Notes under the pieces: model-generated
What the model was told of the DNA's origin: nothing
Databases searched by the model: none
Seen by the model: the letters and a program-made list of their open reading frames with translations, nothing else
Source: Pseudomonas baetica
GTDB lineage: Bacteria; Pseudomonadota; Gammaproteobacteria; Pseudomonadales; Pseudomonadaceae
Assembly (NCBI RefSeq): GCF_019733355.1
Contig: NZ_JAIHLQ010000019.1
Location: 1 to 64,000, forward strand
Direction: 5' to 3'
Length of the DNA stretch: 64,000 nucleotides
In this document: positions 16,149-24,183 of the stretch, piece after piece
How the letters are laid out: each line of letters opens with the position of its first letter
Position numbering within the stretch: position 1 is the stretch's first letter
Program-made: the position numbers and the translations under genes

Positions 16149-17141
16149 TCAACGAATGTCCTGAGCTTTCCACCAACCGCAGAACTCGTCGAGGGCGGTC
16201 CACAGACTGACTTTCGGATCGTAGTCCAGATAATGCCGGGCGCGACTGATGTCGAGGGTGAAATTTTTGTTCATCACTTGCATCCCCAGCCGCGACAGCG
16301 TCGGCTCCGGACGTCCCGGCCAGAGCTTGCACGCCCCTTCATTGAGCGCGGCCACGCTGTAGGCCAGACCGTAGGAGCGATACCGGGTGACCTCTGGGAT
16401 CTCCATTTTGCGCATCACGTAATTGACCACATCCCACAGCGGCACCGGCGTACCGTTGCTGATGTTGTAGGCCTTGCCCAGCGCGGAACCGGCGGCCAGC
16501 AAACTGCTGAGCATGGCTTCGTTGAGGTTTTGCACGCTGGTGAAATCGACCTTGTTCAGGCCATTGCCAATGATTGCCAGACGGCCCTTGCGCTGCATGT
16601 TCAACAGGCGCGGGAAGATGCTCATGTCGCCGGCACCGGTGACGAAGCGCGGGCGCAGGGCGATGGTTTCCAGACCGAATTCCTGCGCGCCGAAAACCTT
16701 TTGCTCGGCCAGATATTTGGTCGCCGCGTAGTGATGCTTGAAGCGCTTGGGCACTTGTTCTTCGGTCAGGTTCAGGTGGTCGCGGCCATCGAAGTAGATC
16801 GACGGTGACGACAAATGCACCAGCCGTCGAACCCGTCGCTTCAGGCAGGCCTCAACAACGTTTTCGGTGATCTGCACGTTACCTTGATGAAAATCCTGAT
16901 AGCGACCCCACAGCCCGACGGCACCGGCGCAATGCACCACGGCCTCGACGTCGGTGCAGAGTTCGCGCACCAGATCCGGGTCAGTCAGATCGCCGGGGAC
17001 AAACTCGGCGCCACGGCGTACCAGATGCTCGACGCTCTCGGCCCGGCGGCCGTTGACCCGCACATCCAGGCCCTGCTCCAGAGCGAAACGCGCAAAGCGT
17101 CCGCCAATGAAACCGCTTGCGCCGGTGACCAGAATTTTCAT
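16149..17141 (-). CDS. NAD(P)-dependent epimerase/dehydratase (extended SDR, 3-beta-HSD-like)
   Basis: A 330-aa extended short-chain dehydrogenase. The Rossmann motif is VTGASGFIGGRF (residues 5-16), followed by 'VVHCAGAVGLWG', a Ser-containing strand 'LVHLSSPSIYF', and catalytic Tyr-x3-Lys in HHYAATKYLAE. The 'LRPRFVTGAG' segment and C-terminal domain are like 3-beta-hydroxysteroid dehydrogenase/OleD-type reductases acting on bulky 2-alkyl-3-oxo or sterol-like substrates. The substrate is unknown. In the syntenic arrangement I recall, it lies next to argP. It is separated from argP by about 55 bases on the same strand. Confidence 0.85.
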   Translation of the reverse strand: MKILVTGASGFIGGRFARFALEQGLDVRVNGRRAESVEHLVRRGAEFVPGDLTDPDLVRELCTDVEAVVHCAGAVGLWGRYQDFHQGNVQITENVVEACLKRRVRRLVHLSSPSIYFDGRDHLNLTEEQVPKRFKHHYAATKYLAEQKVFGAQEFGLETIALRPRFVTGAGDMSIFPRLLNMQRKGRLAIIGNGLNKVDFTSVQNLNEAMLSSLLAAGSALGKAYNISNGTPVPLWDVVNYVMRKMEIPEVTRYRSYGLAYSVAALNEGACKLWPGRPEPTLSRLGMQVMNKNFTLDISRARHYLDYDPKVSLWTALDEFCGWWKAQDIR

Positions 17142-17195
17142 GTAAAGCTCCGCTGTCTTTCGATTTGCCTGATTCGTGTGTCTTGACGCTGGCTG

Positions 17196-18089
17196 TCAGT
17201 CCAACGGCACCAGCCATTGTGGCGAAGATCGCACCAATTGCTCGGTCAGCAAGCCCAGCAACTGACCGCCGTTGCGCCAATGATGCCAGTAGAGCGGCAC
17301 GTCGATCGGTTTATCTGGCAACAGTTCGCGCAGTACACCGCGTTGCAATTGCTCACGCACTTGCAGTTCCGGCACCAGCCCCCAGCCCAGCCCGGCCTCG
17401 GTCAGGCGGATAAAACCTTCGGAGGATGGGCACAAATGGTGCTCGAAACCGCCGTCGACGCCGAGGGAAGCGAGGTAGCGATGCTGAAGAAAATCATCCG
17501 GACCGAACACCAGCGCCGGGGTGCGCGGCAGTTGTTCGGCGCGCACGCCATCGGGGAAATGCCGGGCGATGAACGCCGGGCTGGCCAGCGCGCGATACCG
17601 CATGGCCCCGAGCAAGACGCTGCGGGCGCCGGCCACCGGCCGCTCGCTGGCGCAAACACACGCCGCCACTTCACCGGCGCGCATGCGTTTGAGGCCGACG
17701 GTCTGATCCTCCACCACCAGATCCAGCAACAAATGCTGTTCAGCACAGAAATCACCCACGGCTTCCGCCCACCAGGTGGCGAGGCTGTCGGCATTGATCG
17801 CAATGCGCAGACGCTCGGGTAGACCTTCTTCGTCCAACGCCGGCACGAGGGTCTGCAAATCACGTTCAAGCAAACGTACCTGTTGCACATGGTTGAGCAG
17901 TCGCCGGCCAATCTCGGTCGGCGACGGCGGCGTACCACGCACCAGCACGGGTTGGCCGACCCTCGCCTCAAGGAGTTTGATCCGCTGCGAGACCGCCGAT
18001 TGCGACAGGCCCAACACCTGCGCCGCGCGCTCGAATCCGGCTTGCTCGACCACGGCGGCCAAAGCAGACAGCAATTTGTAATCGAACAT
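17196..18089 (-). CDS. argP: LysR-family regulator ArgP (IciA)
   Basis: A 297-aa regulator with N-terminal HTH 'FERAAQVLGLSQSAVSQRI' (about residues 19-37). The opening MFDYKLLSALAAVVEQ is typical of ArgP/IciA, the lysine/arginine-responsive activator of the exporter ArgO. The effector domain follows from residue 90. The start is fixed by AGGA at 9 bases. It is divergent from the ACT-domain gene and the LysE/ArgO exporter, matching that regulatory pairing. The roughly 95-base gap between starts should hold its binding site. Confidence 0.9.
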   Translation of the reverse strand: MFDYKLLSALAAVVEQAGFERAAQVLGLSQSAVSQRIKLLEARVGQPVLVRGTPPSPTEIGRRLLNHVQQVRLLERDLQTLVPALDEEGLPERLRIAINADSLATWWAEAVGDFCAEQHLLLDLVVEDQTVGLKRMRAGEVAACVCASERPVAGARSVLLGAMRYRALASPAFIARHFPDGVRAEQLPRTPALVFGPDDFLQHRYLASLGVDGGFEHHLCPSSEGFIRLTEAGLGWGLVPELQVREQLQRGVLRELLPDKPIDVPLYWHHWRNGGQLLGLLTEQLVRSSPQWLVPLD

Positions 18090-18184
18090 CACTTTTCCTA
18101 ATGAGCGATCAGCATTATTGGTTTTTCTTATAACGCGTCCGACTGGAGAATAGCCAGCAAGCACTCTCTCTCAAGGACCTTTCC

Positions 18185-18586
18185 ATGGCTGGCGAAACCT
18201 CACTCTCGACTCTGCTGCGCAGCATGAGCCCGCAGCTCAACGCCGGCGACTATGTGTTTTGCACCTTGCCCGACGGGCATCTGCCAAATGGCCTGGAGAT
18301 TGTCGGCTGCTTTCGTGAACAAGAAGGCCTGACCGTGATTGTGCATCGCTCACTGGCCGAGCGGGCCGGCTTCAGTTTCGATTACGTGGCCGCGTGGATC
18401 ACCCTTAACGTGCATTCGGCGCTGGAAGCCGTCGGCCTCACTGCCGCATTCGCCACCGCACTGGGCAAGGCCGGGATCAGTTGCAACGTGATCGCCGGTT
18501 ACTACCACGATCACCTGTTTGTCGGTCAGGCCGACGCCGAACGCGCCATGCAAGTGCTGCGCGATCTCGCAGCCAACGCGGAGTGA
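18185..18586 (+). CDS. ACT-domain protein, probable amino-acid sensor
   Basis: A 133-aa cytosolic protein with two ACT-like halves. Recognisable elements are 'NAGDYVFCTLPDG' at the N-terminus, 'GLTVIVHRSLAERAG', 'ITLNVHSALEAVGLTAAF', and 'ISCNVIAGYYHDHLFV' with 'AERAMQVLRDL'. Family members bind amino acids without a catalytic domain. It sits between argP and the exporter gene, with the exporter ATG 5 bases after its stop. This strongly suggests co-expression under ArgP and a role in gating or sensing amino-acid export; that role is inference. Confidence 0.82.
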   Translation: MAGETSLSTLLRSMSPQLNAGDYVFCTLPDGHLPNGLEIVGCFREQEGLTVIVHRSLAERAGFSFDYVAAWITLNVHSALEAVGLTAAFATALGKAGISCNVIAGYYHDHLFVGQADAERAMQVLRDLAANAE

Positions 18587-18591
18587 ATCTT

Positions 18592-19194
18592 ATGTGGCAA
18601 AGCTATGTGAACGGTTTGCTGGTGGCGTTGGGGCTGATCATGGCGATCGGCACCCAGAATGCTTTTGTACTGGCACAAAGTCTGCGTCGTGAGCATCACT
18701 TGCCGGTCGCCGCGCTATGCGTTGCGTGCGACGCGCTGCTGGTGGCCGCTGGGGTGTTCGGCCTTGCCACCGTACTGGCACAGAACCCGACATTGCTGGC
18801 GGTGGCGCGCTGGGGTGGCGCGGTGTTCCTGATCTGGTACGGCAGCCAGGCGCTGCGCCGGGCGTTCTCGAAACAGAGCCTGAATCAAGGCGAAAACCAG
18901 ACCGTGCGCTCGCTGCGGGCAGTGATGCTCAGCGCCTTGGCAGTGACCTTGCTCAACCCGCACGTTTATCTGGATACCGTGTTGTTGATCGGCTCTCTTG
19001 GCGCGCAACAATCGGTGCCGGGCGCTTATGTGGTGGGCGCAGCCAGTGCGTCGTTGCTGTGGTTTTTCACGCTGGCGCTGGGTGCGGCGTGGCTCGCGCC
19101 GTGGCTGGCTCGGCCGAGTACGTGGCGGATCCTCGATCTGCTGGTGGCGGTGATGATGTTCGCGGTGGCAGGACAATTGATACTCGCTCCGTGA
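18592..19194 (+). CDS. argO: LysE/ArgO-family amino-acid exporter
   Basis: A 200-aa inner-membrane protein with six hydrophobic segments. It has the LysE-family signature 'GLIMAIGTQNAFVLAQSLRR' in TM1 and 'ALAVTLLNPHVYLDTVLLIG' mid-protein. ArgO exports arginine (and canavanine) in E. coli, and LysE exports lysine and arginine. It is the second gene of the unit divergent from ArgP, five bases after the ACT protein gene. No terminator follows it; sodB has its own promoter region of about 175 bases. Confidence 0.9.
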   Translation: MWQSYVNGLLVALGLIMAIGTQNAFVLAQSLRREHHLPVAALCVACDALLVAAGVFGLATVLAQNPTLLAVARWGGAVFLIWYGSQALRRAFSKQSLNQGENQTVRSLRAVMLSALAVTLLNPHVYLDTVLLIGSLGAQQSVPGAYVVGAASASLLWFFTLALGAAWLAPWLARPSTWRILDLLVAVMMFAVAGQLILAP

Positions 19195-19370
19195 TTTATT
19201 CCAAAAGGCTCTGGAACCTCTATCCCACACAGTTGTTGCGTGGTTAAGCCGCAACCCCGGTGCTATGATCCGAACCCTGCGCCGCAAAGAGTAAAAACTC
19301 GTCGTCGCATTTCTGGCCGCCCGTGATCGGCCTTGCGCTCACCGCAACAGACCTGATTAGGAGAATCATC

Positions 19371-19967
19371 ATGGCTTTCGAATTGCCGCCGCTGCCTTAC
19401 GCACACGATGCCCTGCAGCCGCACATTTCCAAGGAAACCCTGGAATTTCACCACGACAAGCACCACAACACCTATGTCGTGAACCTGAACAACCTGGTGC
19501 CGGGCACCGAGTTCGAAGGCAAGACCCTGGAAGAAATCGTCAAGACTTCCTCGGGCGGCATCTTCAACAACGCCGCTCAGGTCTGGAACCACACGTTCTA
19601 CTGGAACTGCCTGGCGCCAAACGCCGGCGGTCAACCAACCGGCGCGCTGGCTGATGCAATCAACGCAGCCTTCGGTTCGTTCGACAAATTCAAGGAAGAA
19701 TTCAGCAAAACCTCGATCGGCACCTTCGGTTCCGGCTGGGGCTGGCTGGTGAAAAAGGCTGACGGTTCCCTGGCGCTGGCCAGCACCATCGGCGCCGGCA
19801 ACCCGCTGACCAGCGGCGACACCCCGCTGCTGACTTGCGATGTCTGGGAACACGCTTACTACATCGACTACCGCAACGTTCGTCCCAAGTATGTCGAAGC
19901 GTTCTGGAACCTGGTCAACTGGAAGTTCGTCGCTGAGCAGTTCGAAGGCAAAACCTTCACCGCTTAA
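19371..19967 (+). CDS. sodB: Superoxide dismutase [Fe]
   Basis: A 198-aa cytosolic iron SOD converting superoxide to H2O2 and O2. Iron ligands are visible at His27 (LEFHHDKHH), His74 (VWNHTFYW), Asp and His in DVWEHAYYIDY near the C-terminus. FGSGWGWLV marks the Fe/Mn family. The strong ribosome-binding site is TAGGAG. Length is exactly that of the Pseudomonas enzyme. It is monocistronic with its own terminator. In pseudomonads sodB is lowered in low iron by PrrF sRNAs, which is known biology and not seen here. Confidence 0.97.
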   Translation: MAFELPPLPYAHDALQPHISKETLEFHHDKHHNTYVVNLNNLVPGTEFEGKTLEEIVKTSSGGIFNNAAQVWNHTFYWNCLAPNAGGQPTGALADAINAAFGSFDKFKEEFSKTSIGTFGSGWGWLVKKADGSLALASTIGAGNPLTSGDTPLLTCDVWEHAYYIDYRNVRPKYVEAFWNLVNWKFVAEQFEGKTFTA

Positions 19968-19984
19968 GCTGCGCGCCAGAGAAG

Positions 19985-20010
19985 AAACCCGGCTGATGTC
20001 GGGTTTTTTT
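19985..20010 (+). terminator. sodB terminator
   Basis: An AAACCCG / CGGGTTT stem with an 8-base loop is followed by seven T, about 18 bases after the sodB stop. Confidence 0.85.
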
Positions 20011-20307
20011 ATGCCTTTGATTCAGGTACGAGATAGCGCTTTTCTCAGATTTAAATCTGTCTGCCGCCGCTTGCCGCCCTCTCACAGAGGGCTACCATCA
20101 AAAAAAAGAAAAAATGTCCCGCAACGCTCAAGTTGAGAGCAGAAACTACCGACACAGTACAAATAGGACTAATACTCTAGTCAGCAGCATTTCGGCCCAG
20201 GCCACAGGCAATTTATTCTGAGCCTGATTGTCCCTTTGACTGCCAACACCGGATTGCCAATACTCACGGCAACTTGACGCTACCCGCACGGAACAAGGAA
20301 TAACCCT
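20011..20307. other. Intergenic region upstream of bifA
   Basis: Together with the sodB terminator this is a 340-base gap. It holds an A-rich tract near 20098-20115 and a GACTA/TAGTC inverted repeat at 20067-20082 within 'GACTAATACTCTAGTC'. No short gene or known RNA was recognised; it is presumably the bifA promoter. Confidence 0.5.
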
Positions 20308-22359
20308 TTGAAGCTGGAACTCAAGAACAGCTTGTCGGTGAAGTTGCTCCGGGTCGTGCTCCTGTCGGCATTGATCGTGGGCGTGGTCTTGAGCTGCGCG
20401 CAAATTGTTTTCGATGCCTATAAAACACGCCAGGCCGTTGTCGGTGACGCCGAACGGATCCTCGACATGTTCCGCGACCCCTCCACTCAGGCCGTCTACA
20501 GCCTGGACCGGGAGATGGGCATGCAGGTGATCGAAGGCCTGTTCCAGGACGACGCCGTGCGCCAGGCCTCCATCGGCCATCCCAATGAAGCGATGCTCGC
20601 GCAAAAATCCCGTGAGTTACAGCATTCCAACAGCCGCTGGCTGACCGACCTTATTCTGGGTCAGGAGCGCACCTTCACCACGCAACTGGTGGGTCGCGGC
20701 CCCTACAGCGAGTACTACGGCGACTTGAGCATCACCCTCGACACGGCTACCTATGGCGAGAGTTTTATCGTCAGTTCGGTGATCATTTTCATTTCCGGTG
20801 TATTGCGTGCCCTGGCCCTGGGCCTGGTGCTTTATCTGGTCTATCACTGGCTGCTGACCAAACCGCTGTCGCGGATCATCGAACACCTGACCGAAATCAA
20901 TCCGGATCGACCCAGCGAACACAAGATTCCGCAACTCAAGGGCCACGAGAAAAACGAACTGGGAATCTGGATCAACACCGCCAACCAGTTGCTCGAATCC
21001 ATCGAACGCAATACCCACCTGCGCCACGAAGCGGAAAACAGCCTGCTGCGCATGGCTCAATACGATTTCCTCACCGGTCTGCCAAACCGCCAGCAACTGC
21101 AGCAGCAACTGGACAAGATCCTCGTCGACGCCGGCAAGCTGCAACGCCGCGTCGCGGTGTTGTGCGTGGGGCTGGATGATTTCAAAGGTATCAACGAACA
21201 GTTCAGCTACCAGACCGGCGATCAATTGTTGCTGGCGTTGGCTGATCGCTTGCGCGCCCACAGCGGCCGCCTCGGTGCCCTCGCCCGTTTGGGTGGCGAC
21301 CAGTTCGCCCTGGTGCAGGCCGATATCGAACAGCCTTACGAAGCGGCGGAGCTGGCACAAAGCATTCTTGATGATCTGGAGGCGCCGTTCGCCCTCGACG
21401 ACCAGGAAATCCGCCTGCGTGCAACCATCGGCATCACCCTGTTCCCGGAGGACGGCGACAGCACCGAAAAGCTGTTACAGAAGGCCGAGCAGACCATGAC
21501 CTTGGCCAAGACCCGCTCGCGCAATCGTTATCAGTTCTACATCGCCAGCGTCGACAGCGAGATGCGTCGCCGTCGCGAACTGGAAAAAGACCTGCGCGAT
21601 GCCTTGTTGCGCGATCAGTTCTACCTCGTTTATCAACCGCAGATCAGCTACCGCGATCACCGCGTGGTTGGCGTCGAGGCGTTGATTCGCTGGCAACACC
21701 CTGAACACGGTCTGGTCCCGCCCGACCTGTTCATTCCGCTGGCCGAACAGAACGGTACGATCATCGCCATCGGTGAATGGGTGCTCGATCAGGCCTGCAA
21801 ACAATTGCGCGAATGGCACGATCAGGGCTTTGTCGACCTGCGCATGGCGGTCAACCTGTCCACCGTGCAACTGCACCACGCCGAACTGCCGCGGGTGGTT
21901 AACAATCTGCTGCAGATGTACCGCTTGCCACCGCGCAGTCTGGAGCTGGAAGTCACCGAAACCGGCCTGATGGAAGACATCAGCACCGCCGCCCAGCACT
22001 TGCTGAGCCTGCGCCGCTCCGGCGCGCTGATTGCCATCGACGACTTCGGCACCGGGTATTCATCGCTCAGTTATCTGAAAAGTCTGCCGCTGGACAAGAT
22101 CAAGATCGACAAGAGCTTCGTGCAGGATCTGCTGGATGACGACGACGATGCGACCATCGTTCGCGCGATCATTCAACTGGGCAAGAGCTTGGGCATGCAG
22201 GTAATTGCTGAAGGCGTAGAAACCGCCGAGCAGGAGTCGTACATCATTTCCGAAGGCTGCCACGAAGGTCAGGGCTACCACTACAGCAAACCGCTGCCGG
22301 CGCGCGAGTTGAGCGCCTACCTCAAGCAGGCGCAACGCAGCAACGCGGCCATCCTTTAA
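20308..22359 (+). CDS. bifA: Cyclic-di-GMP phosphodiesterase BifA (degenerate GGDEF plus EAL)
   Basis: A 683-aa inner-membrane protein with TM1 at about 11-33, a periplasmic loop, TM2 at about 153-178 and a HAMP-like linker. The GGDEF domain has its active-site loop altered to GGDQF (329-333), so cyclase activity is probably lost. The EAL domain has E457-A-L intact, with the family's EVTETGLME, DDFGTGYSSL and VIAEGVET motifs and C-terminal QGYHYSKPLP. This composition and the position after sodB match BifA, which lowers c-di-GMP to favour swarming and biofilm dispersal. Translation starts at TTG, 8 bases after AAGGAA; no ATG is suitably placed. Confidence 0.92.
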   Translation: MKLELKNSLSVKLLRVVLLSALIVGVVLSCAQIVFDAYKTRQAVVGDAERILDMFRDPSTQAVYSLDREMGMQVIEGLFQDDAVRQASIGHPNEAMLAQKSRELQHSNSRWLTDLILGQERTFTTQLVGRGPYSEYYGDLSITLDTATYGESFIVSSVIIFISGVLRALALGLVLYLVYHWLLTKPLSRIIEHLTEINPDRPSEHKIPQLKGHEKNELGIWINTANQLLESIERNTHLRHEAENSLLRMAQYDFLTGLPNRQQLQQQLDKILVDAGKLQRRVAVLCVGLDDFKGINEQFSYQTGDQLLLALADRLRAHSGRLGALARLGGDQFALVQADIEQPYEAAELAQSILDDLEAPFALDDQEIRLRATIGITLFPEDGDSTEKLLQKAEQTMTLAKTRSRNRYQFYIASVDSEMRRRRELEKDLRDALLRDQFYLVYQPQISYRDHRVVGVEALIRWQHPEHGLVPPDLFIPLAEQNGTIIAIGEWVLDQACKQLREWHDQGFVDLRMAVNLSTVQLHHAELPRVVNNLLQMYRLPPRSLELEVTETGLMEDISTAAQHLLSLRRSGALIAIDDFGTGYSSLSYLKSLPLDKIKIDKSFVQDLLDDDDDATIVRAIIQLGKSLGMQVIAEGVETAEQESYIISEGCHEGQGYHYSKPLPARELSAYLKQAQRSNAAIL

Positions 22360-22478
22360 AAGTTCGCAGCCTTTGGCAGCTCTCGTGAATCCCATTCGCC
22401 TGTAAGCGTTGCCGAGAGGCTGTGATCTTTTGATCTCAATACACGAATAAGAAATATTTCCAAGCACATCCCTTTACA

Positions 22479-22503
22479 GATAATGCGAAAGATTTGCATT
22501 ATG
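22479..22503. promoter_or_regulatory. Putative Fur box in front of the imelysin cluster
   Basis: GATAATGC and GCATTATG face each other around 9 bases (outer hexamers GATAAT / ATTATG). This matches the outer arms of the Fur consensus GATAATGATAATCATTATC. It lies 58 bases before the lipoprotein start. Iron control of this cluster is inferred. Confidence 0.5.
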
Positions 22504-22560
22504 TCGCAGTTTTGCGCCCCCAGCGCGAGTCCACTCAACTACCGAAGCAGGATGTTCGCC

Positions 22561-23907
22561 ATGATTCGTATGCCTCTGGCTACCGCCAGTCTGCTGGCCA
22601 TCGCCATTTCCCTCGCCGGTTGCGGCGAAGGCAAAGACAAGCCCGCCGCCCCGACCACGCCGACTCCAGCCGCCAGCACCACCGCTCCTGCCGCTGCACC
22701 TGCCACAGCCGCTAAAATCGACGACGCCGCCGCCAAGGCTGTGGTCGCGCATTACGCCGACATGGTCTTCGCCGTTTACAGCGATGCCGAATCCACCGCG
22801 AAAACCCTGCAAACCGCCGTCGACGCATTCCTTGCCAAGCCGAACGCCGACACCCTGAACGCCGCCAAGGCTGCCTGGGTCGCTGCACGCGTTCCGTATC
22901 TGCAGAGCGAAGTGTTCCGCTTCGGCAACACCATCATCGACGACTGGGAAGGTCAGGTTAACGCCTGGCCACTGGACGAGGGTCTGATCGACTACGTCGA
23001 CAAATCCTACGAACACGCACTGGGTAATCCGGGCGCCAGTGCCAACATCATCGCCAACACCGAAGTCCAGGTCGGCGAAGACAAGGTCGACGTGAAAGAC
23101 ATCACCCCGGAAAAACTCGCCAGCCTGAACGAGCTGGGCGGTTCCGAGGCCAACGTTGCCACCGGCTACCACGCCATCGAATTCCTGCTGTGGGGCCAAG
23201 ACCTGAACGGTACCGGTCCTGGCGCGGGCAACCGCCCTGCTTCCGACTACCTGGAAGGCGCCGGCGCTACCGGCGGTCACAACGATCGTCGTCGTGCCTA
23301 CCTCAAATCCGTGACCCAACTGCTGGTCAGCGACCTGGAAGAAATGGTCGGTAACTGGAAGCCGAACGTGGCTGACAACTACCGCGCCACCCTGGAAGCC
23401 GAACCGGGCGAAAACGGCCTGCGCAAAATGCTCTTCGGTATGGGCAGTCTGTCCCTGGGCGAACTGGCGGGCGAGCGCATGAAGGTGTCCCTGGAAGCCA
23501 ACTCCCCTGAAGACGAACAGGATTGCTTCAGCGACAACACCCACAACTCGCACTTCTACGATGCCAAAGGCGTTCGTAACGTTTACCTGGGCGAGTACAC
23601 CCGTGTCGACGGCACCAAAATGACCGGCGCCAGCCTGTCGTCGCTGGTGGCCAAGGCCGATCCGGCCGCCGACACCGCGCTGAAAGCCGATCTGGCCGCG
23701 ACCGAAGCCAAGATCCAGGTCATGGTCGACCACGCCAACAAGGGTGAGCACTACGACCAATTGATCGCAGCCGGCAACACCGCTGGCAACCAGATCGTGC
23801 GTGACGCCATCGCCTCGCTGGTCAAGCAGACCGGTTCGATCGAAGCGGCGGCCGGCAAACTGGGCATCACTGACCTGAACCCGGACAGCGCTGATCACGA
23901 ATTCTGA
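22561..23907 (+). CDS. Imelysin-family (M75) lipoprotein, IcmP-like
   Basis: A 448-aa envelope lipoprotein. The signal peptide ends in the lipobox LAGC (Cys21), followed by a Pro/Ala/Thr-rich linker to about residue 55, then the imelysin four-helix domains. The GxHxxE family motif is intact (H204, E207 in GYHAIEFLLWG). The protein resembles IcmP, described as an insulin-cleaving metalloproteinase, and iron-regulated IrpA/EfeO relatives; the M75 family now looks more like iron-binding than proteolytic. It is first of four envelope genes, though a strong terminator and a REPIN follow it. The start is at MIRMPLATAS, with GCAGGA upstream. Confidence 0.88.
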   Translation: MIRMPLATASLLAIAISLAGCGEGKDKPAAPTTPTPAASTTAPAAAPATAAKIDDAAAKAVVAHYADMVFAVYSDAESTAKTLQTAVDAFLAKPNADTLNAAKAAWVAARVPYLQSEVFRFGNTIIDDWEGQVNAWPLDEGLIDYVDKSYEHALGNPGASANIIANTEVQVGEDKVDVKDITPEKLASLNELGGSEANVATGYHAIEFLLWGQDLNGTGPGAGNRPASDYLEGAGATGGHNDRRRAYLKSVTQLLVSDLEEMVGNWKPNVADNYRATLEAEPGENGLRKMLFGMGSLSLGELAGERMKVSLEANSPEDEQDCFSDNTHNSHFYDAKGVRNVYLGEYTRVDGTKMTGASLSSLVAKADPAADTALKADLAATEAKIQVMVDHANKGEHYDQLIAAGNTAGNQIVRDAIASLVKQTGSIEAAAGKLGITDLNPDSADHEF

Positions 23908-23924
23908 TCAAGCTTGTCTGACTG

Positions 23925-23952
23925 AAAAAGGCGACCTTCGGGTCGCCTTTTT
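23925..23952 (+). terminator. Terminator after the first imelysin gene
   Basis: A perfect 12-bp stem AAAAAGGCGACC / GGTCGCCTTTTT closes on TTCG, 18 bases after the stop. Confidence 0.93.
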
Positions 23953-23974
23953 CATACCTGCCATGCACAAAACC

Positions 23975-24064
23975 CTGTGGGATCGGGCTTGCTCGCGAAA
24001 GCGGTGGGGCAGACACAGATGAATTGACTGACACACCGCTTTCGCGAACAAGCCCGCTCCCACA
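23975..24064. repeat. REPIN (paired inverted REP elements)
   Basis: CTGTGGGATCGGGCTTGCTC and its inverse GAACAAGCCCGCTCCCACAA lie about 40 bases apart, between the terminator and the di-haem gene. Confidence 0.87.
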
Positions 24065-24183
24065 AGGAGGCTGCGTTTCTCTAAATCACTGCCTCACATC
24101 AAGTAAACGATAATTCCTCTTATTCAAACTCCTGCGCCCTGTTAGACTTTGCGCCTTTGTTTTTGCCCGTCCGCAGGATGTCT

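Noticed and set aside
22474..23898. 474-codon open frame opposite the first imelysin gene
   Set aside because: Antisense shadow; Gly/Val/Phe-rich translation with no motif.
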